A DNA stretch of 64,000 bases, taken from Pseudomonas moraviensis (GTDB taxonomy: Bacteria > Pseudomonadota > Gammaproteobacteria > Pseudomonadales > Pseudomonadaceae). The stretch spans positions 2,418,001 through 2,482,000 of the forward strand of contig NZ_LT629788.1 of NCBI RefSeq assembly GCF_900105805.1, given 5' to 3'. A program made the translations under genes and the position numbers. This document shows, piece after piece, positions 31,716-41,600 of the stretch. Every line of letters starts with the position of its first letter. Position 1 is the stretch's first letter. The notes beneath the pieces are model-generated. The model was not told the origin of the DNA. It saw only the letters and a program-made list of their open reading frames with translations, and ran no database searches.

Positions 31716-32438
31716 ATGAACTCACACCTGTTCCCGCACATCGGCAAGGTCATCGCCAGCACCGGCAGCCGCCATTTCCCGCGCATGCTGCATGACTTGA
31801 TCCGCACGCAACTGGCGGTGGATGCCACACATATCCGCCAGATGCGCGTCGAACCGGTGACGCAGCGCTGCGAACCCGAGCCGATGAAGGACGAGGCGCT
31901 GCGAGCCGATACCCTGTTCAGCGAGCACAGCGACCGACCGCCACCCGAGCCATCCTCGACCGCAGCCGACGCCACGCAATTGCACCTGACCCGGCGCAAG
32001 GACGGTTACCGCTACGTGATTTCGGTGTACCGCAACGATCAGTCGGAACGTTTTTCCGCTCAGGAACGCAGCCTGTTGCAGGACATCTCCCCGGTGCTGC
32101 TGCCGATGGTGGAAAAACACATCAACGCTGTGCAGCCGCTTGAAGTCGATGCGCAAAGTCTGGCGCCAGCCAGCGAAACCAGCGGGCTGGAGACCCTGCG
32201 CCTGCGCTTCAACGAGCGTTTGCAGCAGTTGGGGCTGAAACTGTCGAACCGCGAAAGCGAAGTGTGCATCGGCCTGCTCGCCGGGCACACCGCGCCGGAA
32301 CTGGCCGCGCAGTTGCAGCTGAAGGTCAACACCGTCGAGAGTTACCTCAAGCGCGCCGCGATCAAACTGGGCATCAGCGGCCGGCACTCGCTGATGAAGT
32401 GGATGTATTCGCCGCAGGACAGCCCGGCCTCCCCCTGA
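31716..32438 (+). CDS. LuxR-family regulator, downstream flank of the lipopeptide cluster
   Basis: A 240-residue protein with a C-terminal LuxR helix-turn-helix (LSNRESEVCIGLLAGHTAPE, then LQLKVNTVESYLKRAAIKLG). The N-terminal region (HIGKVIASTGSRHFPRMLHDLI) is unlike autoinducer-binding domains but resembles the regulator beginning at 63930. It is convergent with macB, 10 bp apart. In Pseudomonas lipopeptide clusters LuxR genes of this group flank the NRPS genes and are needed for production. The start at 31716 is preferred by similarity to the 63930 protein; an ATG at 31695 is possible. Confidence 0.85.
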   Translation: MNSHLFPHIGKVIASTGSRHFPRMLHDLIRTQLAVDATHIRQMRVEPVTQRCEPEPMKDEALRADTLFSEHSDRPPPEPSSTAADATQLHLTRRKDGYRYVISVYRNDQSERFSAQERSLLQDISPVLLPMVEKHINAVQPLEVDAQSLAPASETSGLETLRLRFNERLQQLGLKLSNRESEVCIGLLAGHTAPELAAQLQLKVNTVESYLKRAAIKLGISGRHSLMKWMYSPQDSPASP

Positions 32439-32448
32439 CCACGGGAGG

Positions 32449-34407
32449 TCAGTCCCGCGCCAGCGCTTCGATCGGGTCGAGCCGCGAAGCGTTGCGCGCG
32501 GGTACGAAGCCGAACACCACACCGATCAGGGTCGAACAGAACACCGCCGTCATTACCGAGGCCATTGAAAACACCATCTCCCATTCCTTGATGAACAGCG
32601 AAAACAGATGGCCGATGGCATACGACAGGGAAATGCCGATCGCGCCACCGATCAGACAGACCATCACCGCTTCCACCAGAAACTGCTGACGAATGTCCGA
32701 CTGCCGGGCGCCGACCGCCATGCGGATACCGATCTCGCGGGTACGCTCAGTGACCGACACCAGCATGATGTTCATTACGCCGATGCCACCGACCACCAGC
32801 GAAATCACTGCGATCAGTGACAGCAGCAACGCCAGCGAGCGGCTGGTCTTCTGCACGGTCTGCATGATGCTGTCGAGGTTGTTGGTGAAGAAATCCTTGG
32901 TGCCGTGACGCTGCAGCATCAGTTTGTTGACGTTGTCTTCCACCACTTTGCTCGGCTGGCCATCCTTGATGCGCACGCTGATGCTGTCCAGATAACGCTG
33001 GCCCAGCAGGCGCCCGGCAGCGGTTTCGTAGGGCACCCAGACGTTAAGCGATTTGCTCGCGGCAAACAGGTTCTTGTTCTCCGCCGCCACACCGATCACC
33101 GTGCACGGCAGATTGCCGATCAGGATCACCTGCCCCAGCGGATCGACCTGCTCGCCGAACAGGCGCTGGCGGGTCTTGTGATCGATGACCACCACTTGGG
33201 CCTGCCGCCGCGCATCGCTTTCGCTGAAGTGAATGCCCGCGGCCATCTTGATCCCGCGCACCTGGAAGTACAGATCGCTGACGCCATTGACCTGCGCATC
33301 GACATCGATATTGCGGTAACGCAACAGCAGATTGCGCCCGACCACTGGCGTCGCACTGTCGACGTAATACAGCTGATTGAGCGCTGCAACATCGGCGGGC
33401 ACCAGGGTTTCGATGGCGGCGGATCGGCTGTCGCCGAAACTGGTCCCGGAATAGATATCGATGGTGTTGCTGCCGATCGCCTGAATGTCCTTGAGCACGT
33501 AACGCTTGGCGCCCTCGCCGATCGCCGAGATCGATACCACCGAAGTGATGCCGATGACGATGCCGAGCATGGTCAGCAAGGTGCGCATGCGATGGGAAAT
33601 CAACGCGACCCAGGCCATGTTGAAGGCTTCCTTGAACAGCCCGAGGCTGGCGACCAGACGCCGCGCTGCGGTCGCGTGCGGCGCGAGCCGATCGTCGTTC
33701 GCCGACGCGTCACTGTCCGGCACATTACGGCGGTCGCTGAGGATTTCGCCGTCGCTGACCTCAATGATCCGCTCGGCATTCGCCGCGACTTTCGGGTCGT
33801 GGGTCACCAGGATCACCGTGTGCCCGGCGGCGTGCAGCTCTTGCAGAATGTGCATGACCTCCTTGCCGCTGGTGGTGTCGAGGGCGCCGGTCGGTTCATC
33901 GGCGAGGATCACTTCACCGCCGTTCATCAACGCGCGGGCAATGCTCACGCGCTGCTGCTGCCCCCCGGAGAGCTGGCTCGGCCGATGCGTCAGATGTCGC
34001 TCCAGACCCAGCCGCGCCAACAGCTCACGGGCGCGGGCATGGCGTTGCGGCTCCGGTGTTCCGGCGTAGATCGCCGGAATCTCGACGTTGTGCATGGCGC
34101 TGAGGTGCGGCAGCAAGTGATAACGCTGGAAGATGAACCCGAAGTAATCGCGGCGCAGTTCCGCCAGCGCCTCGCTGTCGAGGTCGCGGGTTTCCCGGCC
34201 GTTGATTTTGTAACTGCCCGCGGTGGCGTAATCCAGGCAACCGAGAATATTCATCAGGGTCGACTTGCCAGAGCCAGACGCACCGATGATCGCCACCATT
34301 TCCCCGGCGTGGATCGTCAAATCGATGTTTTTCAGCGCCAGGAATTCGCGGTCGCCCGCTGTAAAGCTGCGGGTGATGCCGCTCAGTTGCAGCAGGGCTT
34401 CGGCCAT
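32449..34407 (-). CDS. macB: MacB-like ABC exporter (fused ATPase-permease)
   Basis: A 652-residue protein. Residues 1-225 are an ABC ATPase with Walker A GASGSGKST (42-50), signature LSGGQQQRVSIARAL and Walker B VILADEPTG. After a linker come a transmembrane helix, a MacB periplasmic core domain (residues about 295-510) and a C-terminal FtsX-like permease with three helices (LIAVISLVVGGIGVMNIMLV onward). With MacA and an outer-membrane channel it forms a tripartite pump. It starts 2 bp after macA and is the last gene of the NRPS operon, fitting the lipopeptide exporter role of its homologues. Confidence 0.92.
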   Translation of the reverse strand: MAEALLQLSGITRSFTAGDREFLALKNIDLTIHAGEMVAIIGASGSGKSTLMNILGCLDYATAGSYKINGRETRDLDSEALAELRRDYFGFIFQRYHLLPHLSAMHNVEIPAIYAGTPEPQRHARARELLARLGLERHLTHRPSQLSGGQQQRVSIARALMNGGEVILADEPTGALDTTSGKEVMHILQELHAAGHTVILVTHDPKVAANAERIIEVSDGEILSDRRNVPDSDASANDDRLAPHATAARRLVASLGLFKEAFNMAWVALISHRMRTLLTMLGIVIGITSVVSISAIGEGAKRYVLKDIQAIGSNTIDIYSGTSFGDSRSAAIETLVPADVAALNQLYYVDSATPVVGRNLLLRYRNIDVDAQVNGVSDLYFQVRGIKMAAGIHFSESDARRQAQVVVIDHKTRQRLFGEQVDPLGQVILIGNLPCTVIGVAAENKNLFAASKSLNVWVPYETAAGRLLGQRYLDSISVRIKDGQPSKVVEDNVNKLMLQRHGTKDFFTNNLDSIMQTVQKTSRSLALLLSLIAVISLVVGGIGVMNIMLVSVTERTREIGIRMAVGARQSDIRQQFLVEAVMVCLIGGAIGISLSYAIGHLFSLFIKEWEMVFSMASVMTAVFCSTLIGVVFGFVPARNASRLDPIEALARD

Positions 34408-34409
34408 GG

Positions 34410-35558
34410 TCAGGACCCCGCCACGGCGGACACCGGATCACCGATCACCACGCGGTCGCCTTCCGCCAGGCCGTCGTTGATCTGCACCTTGACGTTGTTG
34501 TTGATCCCGACCTGCACCGTGCGAACCTGGGCCTGGCCCTTGGCGTCGAGCACCCGCACCGGATAGCTGCCGTCACTGTTGCGCGCACCGAGCGCCGCCA
34601 CCGGAATGGTCAGCACGGACTTGGCGGTGTCGAGCACCACGCGGACTTGCGCAGTCATGGAAATGCGCAGGCGATGATCCGGGTTCGGCACCTCGAACAG
34701 TGCGTTGTAAAACACCGCCGTGTTCTGCTTCGGCGTCCCGGCCGGAGGCGTTTCGAGGAAGTTCTGCGGTGCCGGTTCAGTGCCGCGCAGCTTGCCGTAG
34801 TAACGCTTGTCCTCGCCAAGAATGGTGAAATACACCTCCTGCCCCGGCGCGATGTGAATCACATCCGCTTCCGAGACCTGCGCCTTGACAGTCATGGTGT
34901 CCAGATCAGCCAGTTTGAGCAGGATCGGCGCCAACTGGTTAGCGATGACAGTCTGGCCTTCCTGGGTGACGATACCGACCACATCGCCGTCGATGGGCGC
35001 AATGATTCGCGTATAGGCCAGATTGACCTTGGCGGTGTCGATCTGAATGTGCGCACTCTTGATCTGCGCGTCCAGCGACAACAGGTTGGCCTGCTGCACT
35101 TCGTAATTCGATTGCGCGGTTTCGAAATCCTGACGGGAGATCGAAGCGTCCTCCTGCAAATTCCGATAACGCTCGAACAACGCCTTGGTCTGGCGCAACT
35201 GGGCCTGGGTCGCACGCTTCTGCGCTTGCAGGTTCTCTTCGTCGACCTGGGCCTGACGCAGTGTGTTCTGCAGTACCAGTGGATCGATTTCCGCCAGCCA
35301 CTGGCCCTTCTTCACTTTGTCGCCGACCTTGACCTTGAGCGACTTCAGTTGCCCCGACACCTGCGCGCCGACATCGACCTGCTTGATGCCCTCGAGCAAC
35401 CCGGTGGCGAGTACCGCGTTCTCGATATCACCGCGCTCCACCGTCGCGGTCAGATACTGCGGCGCCTCCGCCGGTGCCTGCACCGCGTACAACAACAACC
35501 CGGCCACCGCCGTCAGCGCCACACCCATAGCGACTTTGCGCAACTTCGACTTTTCCAT
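34410..35558 (-). CDS. macA: MacA-like periplasmic adaptor (membrane-fusion protein)
   Basis: A 382-residue adaptor with an N-terminal membrane anchor (VAMGVALTAVAGLLLYAV), a lipoyl/barrel-sandwich half (VDVGAQVSGQLKSLKVKVGD), a long coiled-coil hairpin (residues 95-185) and a beta-barrel domain. It connects MacB with a TolC-type outer-membrane channel. The ATG at 35558 is preferred over a TTG at 35570. It follows the last NRPS gene by 66 bp and is tightly coupled to macB, so it is in the lipopeptide operon. Confidence 0.92.
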   Translation of the reverse strand: MEKSKLRKVAMGVALTAVAGLLLYAVQAPAEAPQYLTATVERGDIENAVLATGLLEGIKQVDVGAQVSGQLKSLKVKVGDKVKKGQWLAEIDPLVLQNTLRQAQVDEENLQAQKRATQAQLRQTKALFERYRNLQEDASISRQDFETAQSNYEVQQANLLSLDAQIKSAHIQIDTAKVNLAYTRIIAPIDGDVVGIVTQEGQTVIANQLAPILLKLADLDTMTVKAQVSEADVIHIAPGQEVYFTILGEDKRYYGKLRGTEPAPQNFLETPPAGTPKQNTAVFYNALFEVPNPDHRLRISMTAQVRVVLDTAKSVLTIPVAALGARNSDGSYPVRVLDAKGQAQVRTVQVGINNNVKVQINDGLAEGDRVVIGDPVSAVAGS

Positions 35559-35624
35559 AAATGACCACAAATCCGTTCAGGGTTGAGCCCGGCCAGCGAC
35601 CGGGCTGCAAGACGTCCACATCAA

Positions 35625-38600
35625 TCAGGAGAGCATTGCCTTGGCCGGCCGTTTCAGACCCTCGTGCCACCACGCGGCGAAATTCAATACGTTGGGTGCC
35701 TTGAGCAACGTGAAATGGTTGCCCGGGCCGTACCACACCGTCAGATCCGTCACCTCGCGACGCCAGCCTTCGATCATCGCCGCCTGCTCGCGCTGATTGC
35801 CCGCCGCATCCAGTGTCGGATCGTCAACCAGCGCCAGGCGCACCGGGCCGCTGTAACGCTGACGCGGTTGATAAACCGTGCGCAGGGCGCTGGCGAAGGT
35901 GCGCGTCGAGCCAAGCAAGGACTGCGGCGTTGTCCGCGCCGACAGCACCCCCGCACGCACCATGCCTTCGTGCAACAAACGCAATTGCGTGGAGTCATCG
36001 GCCTCGGAGAAAACCTCGGCATCGATGTCCAGGGAGGTGCCTGACGACAGTTGCAACGCCTCGATCAGCCGCTGCAATGCAGCGGTCGCGGTGTAGGGTT
36101 TGCCGATCACCCCGTTGCCGCCGGGGGATTCGCTGTCGATCAGCGTCAATGACGCCACTTCGCGCCCCTCGGCCTGCAATTGCGCGGCCATGGCATGCGC
36201 CACCCAGCCGCCGAAGGAATGCCCGATCAAGTGCAACGGCCCGTGCGGATAGAGTCGCTCAATAGCGCGCAGGTAAAACCGCGCCGCCACCTCGACCTGA
36301 CTGTGCGGCACCGCGCCGCCGTCCAGCCCGCGCGGTTGCAGACCATGGATCGGCCATTCGGAACCGAGGGCTTCGCTCAGATGAATGAAACCGGTGACAC
36401 TGTCGCCGGCACCCGGCACGCAGAAGATCGGCGCCCGGGCACTGTCGCCAGTCTGGATGGTCACCAACGGTTGATAGACCGGCAATGCCGGCGCCTGGGC
36501 CGCCTCCAGTGCCTGACCGATGGCCTGACCCAGCGCTTGAATATGCGGCGCTTTCATCATGCTCTGGTGATCGCCGGGCACATCGATGCAGTGCAACTCG
36601 GCATCTGGCAGATCTTCGGCCCAGCCGAGGGTCGGGCTGAGCGGCGCCATTGCCGCCGAACGTTGCTGCGCGCGGAACACATGCAGCGGCACCGGCAGCG
36701 GACTGATGCGGTAATGCGCCAGCGCATGTCCGTGCGCCACTTCGCGATCAAGGTAATGCCAGGCATCCGCTGCCGAGGCAACCGACAACTCGGGATGGAG
36801 CAATTGCTGCTGTTGGCAGCGCTCGAGCAGTTCGGCGAAGGTCAGGCTTTCCAGTTCGGCTTGCAACGCTGTCAGCGCCGTCAACCCGCGCTGGCCATCG
36901 TCGCCAAGGCCAAGCCAGTGCGCGGTGCAATGCAGAAGCAATTGGCGCTTGTGCACGTGGGCATCGTTCCAGCGAGCCTTGTGCGGATCGGCCAGGCGCG
37001 GCACATAGCTGTCGATCAGGCCGATGAACTCGACCCTTTCGTCCAGCCCCAGCAATTGCTGGGCGACTTCATAAGCCAGCACCCCGCCAAACGACCAGCC
37101 TGCCAATCGATAAGGCCCGTGGGGCTGTCTGCGACGAATGATCCCGACCATGCGTGTGGCCAGGCATTCGAGGGTGCGCAGTTGCGTCTGGCCGAACTCG
37201 ATGCCGGGCAAACCGTAAATCGGAAAACTCCCATCGATGTGCCGTCCCAGCGCCGGGAAATACACATCGCGACCGCTGAATTCATGCACCAGAAACAACG
37301 GCGTGCCGTGATCGCCAGCGCGTACCACGATCAGCCCCAATTCCTCCTCGATGACGCCGTCACGTTCAGCGAGCAGCGCAGCCGCCGCCTCGATGCTCGG
37401 GTGCTGGAACAGCTCGGCCAGGGTCATCGGCAGACCGGCCTGCTGCATCTCGTTGACCAGCCTCACTGCCAGCAGCGAATGCCCGCCCAGTTCGAAGAAG
37501 TTGTCGTGGCGACCCACCCGTTCTACCTGGAGAACCTCGCGCCACAACTCGGCGAGACGGCTTTCCACGGCATTGCCCGGCGCCTCGTACACGCGGTTGA
37601 GCATTGCCTCTTGCGTCGGTGCCGGCAGGGCCTTGCGATCAATTTTGCCGTTGTTGTTCAGCGGCAACGTCGCCAGTCGCACCCACGCCGACGGCACCAT
37701 GTATTCCGGCAGCCGGGCCTGCAACAACGCGCGCAGCGTGGCGCTTTGCAGCTCGGCATCGGCGGCGCTGTAATAGGCGACCAAGCGTGTTCGCGTGCCG
37801 TCTCGCCGCGCCAGTACCACCGCCTCTTTAACGCCGGGGCAACTGAGCAGGCGGTTTTCGATCTCGCCCAGCTCGATGCGGAAACCGCGAATCTTCACCT
37901 GATCGTCATTGCGACCGATGCACTCAAGTTGCCCCGGCGCGAGCCAGCGCACCAGATCACCGGTGCGGTACATCATCGCTTCGGGCCGGCGGCTGAACGG
38001 GTCGTGGAGGAATCTCTCCGCCGTCAGCTCGGGACGATTGAGGTAACCCAGGGCAACGCCCTGCCCGCCGATGTACAACTCACCGGTAACGCCGAACGGT
38101 ACCGGTTGCTGACAGCCATCAAGCACATACACCTGAGTGTTGGAAATCGGCCCGCCGATCGACACGCTGTCGGCATCCTCGGCGACGCTCTGCACGGCAA
38201 ACGTGGTGGCGTAAGTGGTGGTTTCCGTTGGCCCGTAGCAATGCACCAGACGCAGCTGCGGCGCCTCGGCGCGCAACTTGCGAAACGCCGCCGGATCGCC
38301 GCGCTCGCCGCCGCAGAGCAGAATGCGCAAACTCTTGAGGGCGTCGGGAATCAGCTGCACATACTGGTTGAACAGCGCGGTGGTGACGAACAGGATGCTC
38401 GCGCCGCTGCGCTTGAGTTCGGCGCCGAACGCCTGCGGATCGAGCAAGGTGGCATGCTCGATGATCGCCACCCGCGCGCCGTTGAGCAGTGCGCCCCAGA
38501 CGTCCATGGTGCTCGCGTCGAATGCCGGGTTGGAGGCGAATGCCACGCAGTCCTGCCGATTGAAATCGGCGTAGCCGTTGTTGATCACCAGCCGCGTGAT

Positions 38601-41600
38601 CGCCCGGTGCGGGACCATCACGCCTTTGGGCATGCCGGTGGAGCCGGAGGTGTACATGATGTACGCCAGCGACTCTGCCGACTGCGGCAGATCCGGGTTG
38701 TGGCTGGGCTGAGCGCCGAGCGCCAGCCGATCGAGATCGATGCGCCGTGCGGCAAACGTCAGCGTGGTTGTGCTGTGGCTCAGCAGCGCGGCCGCCTGGC
38801 AATCCTCGACCATGAACGCCAGACGCTCGCTCGGTGCATGAATATCCAGCGGCACCCACGCTGCCGCGCACTTGCCGATCGCCAGTTGCGCGATCAGCAG
38901 ATCCAGCGAGCGCGGCAACAGGATCGCCACCGCATCGCCGGGTTTCACGCCCTCGCCGAGCAAATGATGCGCCAGCCGATTGGCCCTGCGGTTCAACTCG
39001 GCATAGCTCAGGGTTTGCTCGCCATGCAGCGCGGCGACAGCGTCGGGTTGTTGCAAGGCCAGCGCTTCGAACAAACGCTGCACCGTGTCGTTCTGCGGGT
39101 ACTCGCGCTCGGTGTCATTGAAGTCCACCAGCAAGCGCTGGCGTTCTTCGTCCTGCACCAGCGGCACCTCGTCGAGCAGCGCCTGATCGTTGGCAACCAT
39201 GGCCTGCAGCAATTGCCGCAGGTAACCGACGAAACGCTGCACCGTGGTTTCATCGAACAGCGCCGTGGCGTATTCCAGCCAGCCGCCAATGCCCTCGGGC
39301 GTGTCGCCGAGGGTCAAGGTCAGGTCGAACTTGGCAAAGTGACTCGGCTCGGCCACCGCTTCCAGGGTCAGATCGCCCAGGGCCAGCGCCGGGCCGTCGC
39401 TGTTGCGCCAGTTGAACATGGTCTGGAACAACGGACTGTGCGCCAGACTTCGCACCGGCCGGGTGATTTCCACCACTTGTTCGAACGGCAGATCCTGATG
39501 CGCCTGGGCTTGCAACGTCAGCGCCTTGACCCGCGCCAGCAGCGCTGCGCCGGTCAACTCGCCGGAGGTGTCGATGCGCAGCGCCAGGGTGTTGACGAAC
39601 AGGCCGATCATGCCCTCGACTTCGACCCGATTGCGGTTGGCCACCGGCGAGCCGACGACCACATCGGTCTGCCCGGCCAGACGCCCGAGCAATACTGCCC
39701 AGGCGCTGAGCAGGGTCATGTACAACGTCACGCCGTGGCGCTGGCTCAAGGCCTTGAGCCCGGCGCTCAAACGCTCATCCAGTTGCAGGTCAATGCTGCT
39801 GCCGGCGTAGTCCTGCTGCGCCGGTCGCGGCCGATCGGTGGGCAGGGTGAGCAAGGCCGGCACCTCGCGCAGGGTGCGTTGCCAGTATTCGCTCTGACGC
39901 TGCAATACCTCGCCGCTCAACCAGCGCCGCTGCCACACCGCGTAGTCACTGTATTGCAGGGTCAGCGCCGGCAACGTATCGTCTTCGCCCTGACTGAACG
40001 CCTGATACAACGCCATCAGTTCACGGGTCAGCACACCCATCGACCAACCGTCGGAAATGATGTGGTGCAAGGTCAGCAGCAGCACGTGATGATCATCGGC
40101 CAGACGCACCAGACGCCCGCGTATCAGCGGGTCATCAAGCAGATCGAACGGCCCCGAGGCTTCGCCCTGAATCAGCGCCTGCAACGCCTCGTCCGCCTGC
40201 GAGTGCTGGCGCAGATCCTCGACGCGCAACAGCAGGCCGCTGTCGACCGGCGCGATCAGCACCTGAGCGTCGCCATCCAGCGGAGCGAAACGGCTGCGCA
40301 ATGTCTCGTGGCGCGCGACGATACGCGCCAGCGCGCGTTGCAGGGCAGCGGCGTCGAGGGCACCGCGCAAGCGCAGGGCGATCGGGATGTTGTAGGCGGT
40401 GTTGGCGCCCTCCATCTGCGTCAGAAACCAGAAGCGCTGCTGCGAAAACGACAGCGGCAGCGCCGTTTCACGTGGTACCGGCAGGATCGGCGGTTGCGTG
40501 CAGCGCCCGGCCTCGGTCAACACCTGCGCCACCGCCGCCAGCTCGGCGTTGGCAAACAGGTCGCTGAGCACCAGCTCGACGCCCAGTCGCTGCCTGACCT
40601 GCGCGACCATGCGCATGGCCAGCAGCGAATGCCCGCCCAGTTCGAAGAAATGGTCCTCGCGCCCTACCCGCTCGACCTGCAACACCTCGGCCCAGATGTC
40701 CGCCAGTGCGGTCTCCACTTCGCCCTGGGGCGCGGCGTATTCGCGGGCGAACAGCGCCGAGCGTTCGGGTTTCGGCAGGGCCCTGCGGTCGAGTTTGCCG
40801 TTGGCGGTCAGCGGCAGTTCGTCGAGTTTGACCAGGGCGGACGGCACCATGTATTCCGGCAGTTGGCTGAGCAGCAGCGCGCGCAGTTCAGCCACGGCCA
40901 GCGCCTGCACCTGAGCCTGCTCGGTGAAATACGCCACCAGCCGCGGCTGCCCCGGCTGATCCTCACGGGCCACGACCACCGCTTGCTGAATACCGGGCAG
41001 CTGATTGAGGCGGTTTTCGATCTCTCCCGGTTCGATGCGCACGCCGCGAATTTTCACCTGATCGTCGTTGCGCCCGAGGTACTCCAGGGTGCCGTCGCAG
41101 CGCCAGCGCGCAAGGTCGCCGGAGCGGTACATGCGTGCCTGCGGCGCACTGCTGAATGGATCGCGCAGAAAGCGTTCGGCGGTCAGCTGCGGCTGGTTCA
41201 GATAACCCCGGGCGACGCCGCTGCCGCCGATATACAACTCGCCGACCGCGCCGATCGGCACCGGGCGCTGTTGCTCGTCGAGCAGATACACCGTGGCATT
41301 GCTCACCGGTTTGCCGATGTGCAACGCATCAGCGCTGTCGATGCGCCCGGAAGTGGCGACCACCGTGGTCTCGGTCGGGCCGTAATTGTTGATCACGTCG
41401 AAACGCTGGTTGCGCGAGAACTGGCGCAAGCGGTCGCCGCCGATCAGCAGCGTGCGCAAGGTCGGGTGTTCCAGGTGTTGGCTGAAGGCGTATTCGGCCA
41501 CCGGCGTGGGCAGGAAACTCACGTCCAGCGGCTGCGCGCGCCACCAGTCGAGCAAGGCGTCGATGTCTTCGCTGCCGTCATGGGCCGGCGCAATGTGCAA

